Shown: piece by piece, positions 1 to 10,747 of the stretch
Layout of the letters: each line of letters begins with the position of its first letter
Numbering within the stretch: position 1 is the first letter of the stretch
Source of the DNA: Cyathus striatus
Lineage: Eukaryota; Basidiomycota; Agaricomycetes; Agaricales; Nidulariaceae
Length of the DNA: 64,000 nucleotides
Direction: 5' to 3'
Assembly: GCA_025738555.1 (NCBI GenBank)
Contig: JAOVFP010000012.1
Coordinates: 3,162,001 to 3,226,000 of the forward strand
Position numbers and translations under genes: made by a program
Notes under the pieces: generated by a model
Seen by the model: only the letters and a program-made list of their open reading frames with translations
Databases searched by the model: none
Told to the model about the DNA's origin: nothing

Positions 1-131
1 TTTAGAACCAATCCATCATTATTTTCTAAATATGAACATGAATCTGTTCAAGGAGCCAATTTTGATACACATTCTAATTGTTAAGAAAATCTGTTTGTAC
101 CATATTTACCCCGCCCCGATTCAGTCCTGTC

Positions 132-303
132 TGAGGTGATAGTCTCATACCCATTCCGCTTTAGGAAAGAACATCGTGAGAATTTGAAAATTCTGCTCCT
201 GCGTCGCTACGAGCCCTTCCCTACAATGTCTGGGGCATTTGGGGGCGTGATCCATACCTCTAGGTCACAGCACTGTCACAATTGCACGTGTGGTCACGTC
301 AAG
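132..303 (+). repeat. Left inverted repeat of the helicase/DUF6589 element
   Basis: This stretch begins TGAGGTGATAGTCTCATACC and runs to about GGTCACGTCAAG. Its reverse complement recurs at 28591-28757 at roughly three-quarters identity or better by eye, and similarity stops abruptly on both sides. The left copy keeps several CpG sites that are TpG or CpA in the right copy. It lies about 145 bp upstream of the helicase ATG and may hold its promoter. Confidence 0.75.
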
Positions 304-1394
304 TGCGGCACGCGTTGTTGATTGTTCAATGAAGTCGTTGATTGTGGGTTTCAACTTTCTAGTCTCATACGCTTACCATGCACATCTCCTATTTTCACTC
401 TTTTATTTCATCCTTTCCCTTTCTACTCCTTTGATTCTGAACTTGAAGATGACATCTGAGGCGACACCCCTTCACACTCACAGTCAACAACTTCTTCAAG
501 AAACTCAAAATGGAACAGAAAATCATGACTCTGAGCACTGGTGGCAAGACATGATTCAGAAGTTTGTCTCAAAGTTTGGAAAGGAGCTGTATGATTGGCA
601 GCTGGATGTAGCCGAGGCGCTGATCTTCAAGATTGACTGTCTTTGTATAGCAGGCACAGGGGCAGGCAAAACTATGCCCTTCATGATGCCGTTGATGCTG
701 AATCCATCAAACAAGGCATTAATTATATCTCCCCTCAAGATCTTGCAAGAGGAACAGGTGCATGATTTACTTCTTATTGTCACACACACTGTATTAACAT
801 GATATTCTCAGGCCATTAGGTTCCAGAGGATGGGTATCACCACAACAGCAGTTAATCAGGAAACATGGAATCCTCAACTTAAGCAGATAAGCCATGTTCA
901 CGAACACATATAAGAGAACCCCAGCTGAAATTCCCCTCCAGGATATTGAAAATGGCAGATTCCAGGCACTCTTTGCCTCACCTGAGATGTGCTTGCGCAA
1001 TGAAGAGTTCCGAAACCTCTTGAGTAGGCCAATATTCATGGATAACCTGAAGATGGTTGTGATAGATGAAACACACTGCATATCTCAGTGGGGGGGTGAT
1101 TTTTGAATGGACAACAGTCTCTTATCAAAGCTACAATCTTTTTTCCCGCCATCTGTCCCATTTCTTGCGACATCTGCCACATTACCCCCGGCTGCACTTC
1201 GTGATGTATGCAATCAACTCCAGCTTTATCCTCAAAGTACATATATAGTCAATCTTGGTAATGATAGACCAAACATTACAATGTCTGTCAAGACAATTGA
1301 TTCCAGCCAAGATTTTGATTCTGTCCTATCCCTCCTCACACATGATAGTTCCCCACCAAAGCATGCAGATGATTTAGTCAAGACTTGTCTATTT

Positions 1395-1629
1395 TGTAGA
1401 ATTATATTAGCTATTCAAATGTCACAATGATATGCCACCTCCACATATGCTTTTAGATAGTTTACTATACCTTTTATATATTCTACAGACAATGTGCTCC
1501 GCTTTCTATGTATTTAAGTAGTATACTATGTACTGTATTATCTTATCCATTTGCCTCTTGCTTCCTCCCCTTGTGTGCTCTGAGGTCAAATGTAATGCCG
1601 TCGTCGTCGATGCGTCGTTTATTTCAACA
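1395..1629. repeat. 5' long terminal repeat
   Basis: A 235-bp TG...CA repeat, matched by 3716-3950 with two single-base differences. It holds a TATTTAAG box that could serve as a TATA-like element. Confidence 0.93.
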
Positions 1630-3715
1630 CAAATGGATCCTACCCTACTGTGTGGGGCTGTAGCCAATACACCAGCTCATGGCCTCGGTTCTAGGCCTGT
1701 CGCTTGCTTGATTTCATCCTCTCACCATTGCTTGCGCTCTCATCATTTTATCGTGCCACCGTCGCCATCTTTCGAGCCGAAACCCCATTGTCGTGCCGCT
1801 GTCATAGTCACCTGACACCGCGCCCGCCGTTATCATCGCTCTTGCCATTTTGCCGCCATTTTGCCGCCATCGTCGTTGTCGTCGTGTCACTGCCGTTTTT
1901 TATCCGCTGAAACAGGTACTTGTATTCTAGATGTAAATTCTGCTATGTTTCCACAGCAAGATCACTTCTAACTTGTACAAAAACTCCGAAAATGCGAGTG
2001 ACGGGTAAGGTAGTGCTCCTCTTTATGTTAAGGTATCTTTAAGTTCGCTTTTCAATCCCAAATGAACCGAAACAATAATGATTTATTGTAAGAAAAAGAA
2101 GTAATACTCCTTGTACTACTCCGAAATTGCAAGACTTTAATTAACACCTTTGTGCTAACTTAAATCCTTCAAACTGGTTGAAAGCAACCCTTTGCTTTCC
2201 TTGATTTCGCTTTACTCAAAATCCCAAATACTAGACCCTCACTGGAATCTCAGTCCTTTGTACTTTGTAGTAAACACACAATTCCGATAAAATCACTTTA
2301 AATTCCTTTGAAACACCTAGACCAAAACCACTACCCTATACCTATGTACTGGGCAAGAAAGGCGCTAAGCTGCTTCCTTTGCCACCCTCTAATGTACCTA
2401 GTTATATACAGAATTGAAAAACATATTACAAAGCAAGTTCTCAGATCATAAATACTAAATATGTACAGTGAAAACATATGGAAACACTACTCTTATCTAT
2501 TAGTCAGATCTTCATTACTATTGGTAATATTATTACCCAGGTCCAGGCTGTGAAGCACTGCGCATTAATCATTCATAACCAATCTCCTATGTTTCAGGAC
2601 CTTAGATGTCCTTATCAATGCTATTTCTGGTAGATAAGCATCATTTACATATCTGATTGGTTTATCAGCCTTATATCGGCCGGAATCCCGTCCGTTGCAT
2701 TGCTAATCATGGTCGATTAACATGTGTTTCCTTCTAGCTTCGGAACGAGCCCAAGGTCACCCATTTTCATGGAGATTTGACCTCTGTATGCCCTCAGAAT
2801 ATATGCTGATCATTCCATTACTGCAATTTACCATTGATACAGTATATTACACTTGTTCTTTAGAATAGATTTCATTCATTAGAGGTATGTATTACTCATA
2901 GACCAATATTTACATTCTGTAGAGTTTTGTACTCCGAGTAATGCATAGATTTCCTTATTAATATTCCATTATATCATGTCTGACTAATTGTTTAATATCA
3001 TTCCTGTTGCCAAATAAACAATTATATCGGTCTTAGAACATAACAAACACCTGTACAAGTCATGTGACTGATGCTAAAGCGGTCCATTTTAATGATTATA
3101 TTCTCATTCCTTTATTTCCAGGTGAGTGGTAGGTTGGACATTGGAGCACTTATACTGTATAAGTATATTTGTGGGTGGTTTATGACTATGAATATTAAGT
3201 CAATTTGTTGAGTGCTTGCTATTAAATAGCAGTCCATGGATCTTTATTTATTATATGGGCTTCCTCAATGTGTTCAGCTTTAATGCTGAAAATGATAAAA
3301 ATGCACAATTTTACGCCTAAATGCGCGAGCGGCGTCACACCGCCGTCATTATTGCCCGGGGAGGCCGAAGTCCCTACTTGCCGTGTTTCATGTCCACCGC
3401 TCACCAATCCGTTGATCGCACGAAGTCGATTTCCATTTTGGGAATGCGTGCCACTCGCCTACTTCGATTCATCACTCGAAACTCGCCTCGTGATGCCGCC
3501 TGAAGATTCTACAACCGGAGCTGTTGCATGGGTCAATGAATGCATAATGGATGCTATTGCTGGGTGAAGGGATTTTGGGTTGTGATAAGTTTATGTCGCA
3601 TTTTTCGTTGCTTTGGGGGATTTACTTATGCAGTATGTTATGCTTCCGGGGGTGTATTACTTTCATTTTTCCTTTTCATTGTCGCCCCTTGATCATTGTT
3701 CCATTTGTGGGGGTG

Positions 3716-3950
3716 TGTAGAATTATATTAGCTATTCAAATGTCACAATGATATGCCACCTCCACATATGCTTTTAGATAGTTTACTATACCTTTTATGT
3801 ATTCTACAGACAATGTGCTCCGCTTTCTATGTATTTAAGTAGTATACTATGTACTGTATTATCTTATCCATTTGCCTCTTGCTTCCTCCCCTTGCGTGCT
3901 CTGAGGTCAAATGTAATGCCGTCGTCGTCGATGCGTCGTTTATTTCAACA
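3716..3950. repeat. 3' long terminal repeat
   Basis: The 235-bp partner of 1395-1629, immediately followed by the second copy of TATTT (3951-3955) and then by the resumed helicase coding sequence. Confidence 0.93.
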
Positions 3951-4885
3951 TATTTGTCAACAAAATCACTCTGGCACTTGAGCTGCATTGTTATATCGAA
4001 AGCCATATCCCTGCCCCCCTCAGCCCTTTAGTCGACCTTTTACATTCACTATGCTCGGTGTCAGCAAAATGGCAAGTGATGAAACAATTTTACCAGAGGT
4101 GATATAAAGGTTCTAGTTGCCACAGAAGCTGCTGGTATGGTAAGCACTATTTTACTCAGATGCAATCTTAACTAACGATACTTTTAGGGTGCTGATATTC
4201 CTGATATCGAGCAAGTTATTCAGTTTTGTGTCCCCTTGTCACTGTCGGTTTGGGTTCAACGTGCTGGGTGTGCTGGGCAGTCATTAGGTATCAATGCATG
4301 TGCAATTCTCCTTGCTGAATTTTCGATGTTTAAGCAACATAAAGTGAGCACAAAGAGGACAAACAGCATGGAAGGTAATGATGATCTTGTTGAAGGGAGG
4401 GAATGGGTGAAGAAGGTGGAAATGCATTTACGGCGCTGGATAGAAGCTAAGGGGTATTGGCAAGATGTACTTGATGCATATTTTGATAATCCACCTGGCC
4501 GGAAATGTGCACCCATATAATTTTGTGTTTATTTTTGTCTTCTGACTATTTAATATAGCTGCAATGCATGTTTGCTGTGATAATTGTGAAGGGACTGCTG
4601 AAGTCCTTGATGATAGTTGACTGGTTACTCCAGTGTCTCAGATGTCTTCAACATCATCAAGCACTCAGTCAACACCTTCTCACCATGCTAATAGCAATGG
4701 AAAGCACTGTATGAGCCAACATTTGGCACTCTCTGTTACTCAGGCAGCTTATCAACATGGTGACCACCTCAAAGCTGCTTGTGATGGGTCCACCTCATTT
4801 TACCTGTATGCTCCAACTCTCATTCTCATTCTTGAGTATCCATGTGATCTTCATTGTCAGACTCCAACCAATCCTCTGTTATTAC

Positions 4886-7247
4886 TCATTTGAATGCCTG
4901 CCCATACTTCCATTTACTCAATGTCTTTCCAACCTGTAGCTTTGTTACCCTCTTCAACAAGTAATCCACAGTTGTTTCTGATGCACCTGCTTTCTGGCCC
5001 CTTGTATATACATGATATTGCAATACATGGTAATTTGATTGCAATTTCTGAACATCGAGCTCAGCACTGGGTGTTGTGTGCTTAAAGCCTCACATGATTG
5101 CTCCAAACTCCTTCTCAATAAATGTTGTGACTGATTGAATAATGTGTATAGCAGGGTGTAACCATTTCATGTAGTCCCACTTGATGTTAGGCCCTTGTGA
5201 GTGATAGGTCACCTTAATATCTCGAATATTGTGCTCTTGTGCCATATCAACCAGACAAAACCCTTCAGGCTTTCCTGTCATATTGACCAGCCAGCAGTGA
5301 TGTTTTATAAAGCTCCTAGATGATATAAACAGTGAGCATGTATTTGGTATCCTATGCTACTAACACCTACACAATTTCTTCTGGCCATTCTTGGTAGAGA
5401 CCTTCCATTAATTCCAATACCTCAATTGCATATTTGCTATTTCCACCACCAATAAACCGATATAGCGGATGTGGCAGCATACTTTCCATCAAACCTACAT
5501 CTCCATTCTTTATTGCTTGACCAAGAACAAGATATTGTAGTATGTCTTGGTTCTGCATTATGACTTGCCGAAATTCTTCATCCATCATATCTTTATCAAG
5601 ACAGTCAAGACCATCTATGGCCTCACTTGAAGCATGCTTTTCAACAAGCTCAGCTGCCAATGTCTTCAGCTCATCTCCAGTTTTCTCTTGCAGTTGTGCA
5701 ATATTTTGAACTTTTGAAATCTGAATCCAGTCTTCTCAAATATGGGCCACTGCTATATGGTGAAGTGCTTCGTCAAGGTTATGATGAAATAGACCTTGAG
5801 TCATAACCTTGTTTAGACCCTTTCTATTCAAGAGATCAAATGCTTGCTGTAGACCCTGGCCCTTTCCAGTTCCAAGGTATTGTTTGTGCAGTGAATTGGC
5901 ATATGCCATCTGAAGGTGGAACCATCCAAACATCAATACAGAATAGTCCATATGGTCATAGGAATTGTCATCCTTGCCATGGAAGATGAACAAATGATGA
6001 AGTCTGTCCATTGTGAGTTGGTCACCGATCCATGTTACAATATTGTTCAATGTGAATTGCTGTTTATCAGCAGCTGTTGTCCATCCCAGTTGTTGGAGCC
6101 ATTCGTCAATAAGATGACTGTTATCTTGGTAGCTGGCTTCTGTGATATTAAGAGTACCCAAAATCCACTGCAGGGTGACATGGTCTTCACCTGTTGGCAT
6201 TTGGTCAATGCCTAATGGTTCTTGAAGGGCTGAATTCAGGAGTGTCAAGCAAAATCTGCAGAACGATATACTTCATTTGTTCCTGAATGCAAGAATAACT
6301 TGCATTTCAGAGTTGAAGAATATCAAGTTCTGTAAGTGGTGATTTCATTCCTGTGGCTTGCCTTTCCTTCAACTGTTTGTTGATTCCCTTGCTCATATTT
6401 GGAGCATCCCATTTAATATATACAGTAGCTGCTGTCCCATTTCCAAACTCGCCCTGATTATCAATGTGTTGTGAGAACACTCAGAAAGGAATATTTATGT
6501 TGTCATATGAAATCAACCATGGGTGAGTTTCAATTTTCTGCATGACCTCATTCATGCAATGTTGTGACATCCTTCCCACAGAATCACAGGTCCACCTATG
6601 GCTCATTGTCAAGCCCAAAGCATGTAGTGTATCAAAGCCTTTTGATGATATACCATGAAACTTGAGGTAGATTGCAAAGAGTTTTTGAAGATGATTGTGG
6701 TTATGTGATTGAGTATACAAAATCATTGAAATTATGGTGAGTGCAATCTATATTTCATTTTTTAGCCTCTCCCTTAATCAGTACTTAATTAGAAATGAAC
6801 TGGCTCCCACTTCTTCTCTGTGTTATTTGAAATACAAAGCATTTCTTTCATTAAATTCCACATAGTTGGTGAGCTAACTTTGACAAGTTCAATAAGATCA
6901 TCTAGATTGAGCTTGGTTAGCTCAGCTGGTGAGATATCATCTCCAGTCCCCATATGAAGCTTAGGACCAAGCTTCTTAAGTTCCTGATTGACATTTTTAG
7001 TTGTGATTTTGAGAGACATGTCATTAAATATCGTGGAAGCACCAGCTGGTCTGGTCATTGAGTGAGAAGAGTGTGGTGGTTTCTGCCATCACTCAAGGAT
7101 AGATGATAGCTTCTTGCTGTGTAGTAGTGAAGTGCACTCAAATTGAATATTACTGTCTCTTGTACAGTCCTCCTTCCCCTAACTGATATCATTGAGAAAG
7201 ATAGGTAGGTCAATGCCTACTGCTTTCATCATTATTATCACCTTGAG
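4886..7247 (-). pseudogene. DUF6589-like protein, body and C-terminus (gene split by the KDZ element)
   Basis: The minus-strand reading matches the Agaricomycete DUF6589 family as I remember it: GIDLPIFLNDIS near 7230-7180, LHALGLTMSHRW near 6620, HPWLISYDNINIPF near 6490-6530, DNQGEFGNGTAATVYIKWDA near 6400, WIGDQLTMDRL near 6020, FGWFHLQMAYANSLHKQYLG near 5900, LTGKP-like and AQEHNIRDIKVTY near 5230, and a tail to the stop at 4886. Several stops replace conserved residues: TAG at 7179-7181 (Trp expected), TGA at 7089-7091, 6481-6483 and 5090-5092 (Arg expected). The molecular function of DUF6589 is not known to me. It converges with the helicase, and its N-terminal side was displaced to about 28.1-28.4 kb by the KDZ insertion. 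Confidence 0.85.
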
Positions 7248-7290
7248 CAGTACTTATCCCTCCCCCACCCTTTCACCTAAACTTCACGTG
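7240..7290. repeat. Left end of the 20.9-kb KDZ element with 8-bp target duplication
   Basis: The 8-mer ACCTTGAG (7240-7247) is followed by the terminus CAGTACTTATCCCTCCCCC. The right end (to 28111), read inward, is GAGGTCTTTACTCTCCCCC and is followed by the second ACCTTGAG (28112-28119). Thirteen of the first 19 terminal bases match, and the similarity continues through the next 25 bases. Confidence 0.75.
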
Positions 7291-7530
7291 AATTTCACGT
7301 GAAGGGGTGAAATTCACATGAAATTCACATTGAAGTAACATTTTCACATGAAATTCACGTGAATACATGTGAAGTCCACATGAATTTCACCTTTGTCTAG
7401 GATGTTCCAAAATCACAAAAATTTGGTGAAATCCAAGTGAAATTTAAATATGAAATTCACATGAAATTCACGTGAAATACACATGGAATTCACATGAAAT
7501 TCACATAAAATTCACATGAAATATATGTCA
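7271..7530. repeat. Subterminal palindromic word cluster (left)
   Basis: About 250 bp made mostly of TTCACGTGAA and near variants (TTCACATGAA, TTCATGTGAA). Each word is a 10-bp palindrome or nearly so. The same vocabulary fills 27815-28090 next to the other end, as expected of transposase-binding subterminal repeats. Confidence 0.8.
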
Positions 7531-7740
7531 TTTCCTACAAAAAAAAAAGTATTTGTGGAGGTAAGTTTATACAACATGCATTACTTGCACAAATATGTTA
7601 ACAGAATAAGATGGGCACAGATCACTTGTGCAAATGTGTTAATAGTACACAACATGCTTCACTGGTCCAAGTGAGTTATCAACAAAATGTATTATAATGG
7701 TGTGCAAGAACAAAACATTGTATATTAATATTAAAGTAAT
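7531..7740. other. Short AT-rich spacer, no gene seen
   Basis: An A-run is followed by short degenerate repeats resembling CACTTGTGCAAATGTGTTAA. I see no coding signal. Confidence 0.5.
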
Positions 7741-8480
7741 TAAGTCTCCCATCCCCTCACTGTACACCCTGCCCTTACTATGCATCCCCCCCCTCGCTAT
7801 GTGTCCCTGTCGTTATCCATCCCCCGCTCACTATGCGTCCCCCCCCCTCTCGCTATGCGTCCCCACTCGCTATGTGCCCCCCCCCTCACTATGTGTTCCG
7901 CTCCCCTCACTATGCCTTTCCCCCCCTCACTACACATCCCCCACCTCTCGCTATGCGTTCTGCTCCCCTTGCTATGCATCCCCCCCTTCACTATGTGTTC
8001 CCCCCTTCGTTATGCGTTCCCCCCCCCTCGCTATGCATTCCCTCCCCCCTCGCTATGCGCTATGCTCGCAACACAGGGGGGGACAGAGACGGTGGCATGG
8101 CGTTGTCGTTGTCGTTGCGACGCAGAGGGAAGGAAACTGGGTGGCATTGTGTCATCGTCGTCGTCATCGTCGCGACACAGAGGGAAGGACGGGGACGCTG
8201 GGTGGCATCGGGGCGGTGGCGTGGCGTTGTTGTTGTTGTTGTGATGCTGGGTGGCATCGTGTCGTCGTCATCATCGCGACGCAGAGGGGGGGATGGAAAC
8301 GGTGGCATGCATTGTCTCGCTATGCTCTATACACACACCCCCTCGCTATGCACTATGCGCTATCCAACCCCCCTCACTATGCTCTATACACCCCCCCCCC
8401 CTCGCTATGCGCTATGCACTATCCAACCCCCCTCACTATGTGCTACGCGCTATCCATCCCCCCCTCGTGCGCTGTCCTCA
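7741..8480. repeat. C-rich tandem array with CCCTCGCTATGCGT-type units
   Basis: Runs of C alternate with CTCGCTATGCG or CTCACTATG words at variable spacing, in two blocks (7741-8065 and about 8320-8470). Long open frames cross it in several phases because the unit lacks stops. Their proline, serine and tyrosine-rich translations are repeat artefacts. The C-runs could form i-motif or G-quadruplex structures. Confidence 0.8.
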
Positions 8481-9000
8481 TCCTTGTAGTGTGTGTTGGC
8501 GTTGGAGCGGGCGTTGTGGTCGGCTGGGTGGCATGACGTCGCTGTGTCGAGACGCAGAGGGGAGGATGAGGGCGCTGGGTGAGATGAGATGCGTGGGGGT
8601 GTCGCGACGCAGAGGGAGGACAGGGGCGCTGGGAGAGTTGAGACAGGGGACGTTGTCCTCACCGGCTGGGTGCCATGGCGTCGTTGTTGTCACAACGCAG
8701 ACGTGAGGACGGGGGTGCTGTGAGACGTGGGCGCTGGGTGACGTCGCAGGGACGAGACGCGCGGGGACGTAGCTGTCCTCACCGGCTGCGTGGTATGGTG
8801 TCATCGTGTCGCAACGCAGAGGAGAGGACGGGGGTACTGTGAGGCGTGGGCGCTGGGTGACGTCGCGGGGACAGAAGCTGTCCTCACCGGCTGCATGGCA
8901 TGGCATCGTCGTGTCGTAGTGCAGAGGGGAGGACGGAAGCGCTAGGTAACATTGCGGGGATGAGACGCGTAGGAATAGGGCGCCTTCCTCACCGGCCGGA
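8081..9000. repeat. GC-rich degenerate tandem repeat
   Basis: Recurring words include GGCATGGCGTCGTCGT, GACGCAGAGGGGAGGACGGG, GCGCTGGGTGACGTCG and GTCCTCACCGGCTG. The repeat is clearest between about 8540 and 9000, with units of roughly 100-130 bp. The word GCATGGCnTCGTCGTGTC recurs in the same orientation near 27177 on the opposite arm. CpG is abundant, unlike the neighbouring minisatellite. Confidence 0.75.
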
Positions 9001-9002
9001 GG

Positions 9003-10545
9003 GGTGCCAGCCATTTTGATCATATAACAGCAGTGTTATATGATTGTCCCAATCGAATAAGCCATGCCATTTTATGATTGGGATCATAAACAATCATTGA
9101 TTTGTTCTAATTGAATATTACTATTGTATGGTTGTATTAGATGATCATAGGCAATCATTGATCTGTTCTAATTGAATTTTACTATTGTATGGTTGTATTA
9201 GGTGATCATAGGCAATCACTTATTTGTTCTAATTGAATATTACCATTATATGGTTAAATTAGGTGATCATAGACAATCACTTATTTTTTCTAATTGAATA
9301 TTACTATTGTATAGTTGTATTAGATGATCATTGACAATCATTGATTTGTTCTAATTGAATTTTACTATTGTATGGTTGTATAAGGTGATCATAGACAATC
9401 ATTGGTTGGTTCTAATTGAATTTTACTATTGTATGGTTGTATTATGTGATCATTAGATGATCATAGACAATCATTTATCTGTTCTAATTGAATATTAATA
9501 TTCTATGGTTGCATTAGGTGATCATAAACAATCATTTATTTGTTCTAATTGAATATCACTATTGTATGATTGTAATAGGTGATCATTGACAATCATTGAT
9601 TTGTTCTAATTGAATATCACTATTGTATGGTTGTATTAGGTGATCATAGACAATCATTGATTTGTTCTAATTGAATTTTACTATTGTATGGTTGTAAAAG
9701 GTGATCATAGACAATCATTGGTTTGTTCTGATTGAATTTTACTATTGTATGGTTGTATTATGTGATCATCAGGTGATCATAGACAATCATTTATCTATTC
9801 TAGTTGAATATTAATATTCTATGGTTGCATTAGGTGATCATAAACAATCATTTATTTGTTCTAATTGAATATCACTATTGTATGGTTGTATTAGGTGATC
9901 ATAGACAATCATTGATTTGTTCTAATTGAATATCACTATTGTATGGTTGTATTAGGTGATCATAGACAATCATTGATTTGTTCTAATTGAATTTTACTAT
10001 TGTATGGTTGTAAAAGGTGATCATAGACAATCATTGGTTTGTTCTGATTGAATTTTACTATTGTATGGTTGTATTATGTAATCATCAGGTGATCATAGAC
10101 AATCATTTATCTATTCTAATTGAATATTAATATTCTATGGTTGCATTAGGTGATCATAAACAATCATTTATTTGTTCTAGTTGAATATTACTATTATATG
10201 ATTGTATTAGGTGATCATAGACAATCACTTATTTGTTCTAATTGAATATTACAATTATATGATTGTAATAGATGATCATTGACAATCATTGATTTGTTCT
10301 AATTGAATATTACTCTTGTATGGTTGTATTAGGTGATCATTGACAATCATTGGTTGGTTCTAATTAAATATTACTATTGTATGGTTTTACAAGGTGATCA
10401 TAGACAATCATTGATTTGTTTTAATTGAATATTACTCTTGTATGGTTGTATTAGGTCATCATTAGGTCATCATAGACAATCACTGATTTGCTCTAATTGA
10501 TTATTACTGTTATATGAATGTATTATGTTATTATAAACAATCGTT
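9003..10545 (+). repeat. Left subterminal minisatellite (about 60-bp units)
   Basis: About two dozen units near 60 bp, each with GATCATAGACAATCATTGA, TTGTTCTAATTGAAT and TTGTATGGTTGTATTAGGT words. Blocks near 9560-9800 and 9890-10120 are nearly identical, showing a higher-order duplication of several units. It is preceded by a non-repeated segment (9008-9085) whose reverse complement lies at 27070-27160. No CpG is seen in the units. Confidence 0.92.
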
Positions 10546-10747
10546 GATATTATATAAAAGAATACATCTATTTCATGCATTATGAAGGTATATTACATTT
10601 ATACCAGTTTTACAGATAATTATTAACACTCACATATTAATTCTGAATCTTTCAGAAAATGTTAATTAAAATTAACTATTTATTAATGTACCTATAAACA
10701 TATAAGCTACATTGGATATTAACTGTCATGACCTGCTAATACCAATA

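Larger units (their letters stand above)
1395..3950. mobile_element. Non-autonomous LTR retrotransposon (TRIM/LARD-like), TSD TATTT
   Basis: Two 235-bp direct repeats, both starting TGTAGAATTATATTAG and ending TTTATTTCAACA, flank a 2.09-kb interior. The 5-bp target duplication TATTT is present at 1390-1394 and 3951-3955. A purine-rich tract (TGTGGGGGTG) precedes the right LTR, and a possible primer-binding site starting TGG lies at 1634, four bases after the left LTR. The interior encodes no recognisable gag or pol, so movement would need proteins from another element. The LTRs differ at only two positions by eye, indicating a recent insertion, and it lies in a helicase that already looks degraded. 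Confidence 0.93.
448..4893 (+). pseudogene. RecQ-like ATP-dependent DNA helicase, split by an LTR element
   Basis: A RecQ-family (SF2, 3'-5') DNA helicase relic. From the ATG at 448 the reading passes the Walker A motif GTGAGKT (near 655), a probable intron at about 762-814, SPEMC, the motif II variant DETHCISQWG (near 1065-1090) and ATSATLPP (near 1170). After the LTR element (1395-3950) it resumes with VLVATEAAGM and GADIPDIEQVIQF, then motif VI as VQRAGCAGQS, where family members have arginines in place of C and Q, then a C-terminal CCDNC cysteine cluster near 4580. A TGA at 1104-1106 follows QWGGDF where relatives usually have Arg. A second intron at about 898-945 would need an unusual donor. 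Stop, lost arginine fingers and insertion make it non-functional. It converges on the DUF6589 gene. The family call is secure; exon borders are approximate. Confidence 0.85.

Noticed and set aside
7697..8536. Long open frames of up to 279 codons over the C-rich array
   Set aside because: They occur in several phases on both strands because the repeat unit lacks stops; the translations are low-complexity Pro/Ser/Tyr repeats.
9003..10545. Possible CRISPR-like or phage-style repeat array
   Set aside because: Units are contiguous 60-bp minisatellite copies without unique spacers, in eukaryotic transposon context with spliced genes.
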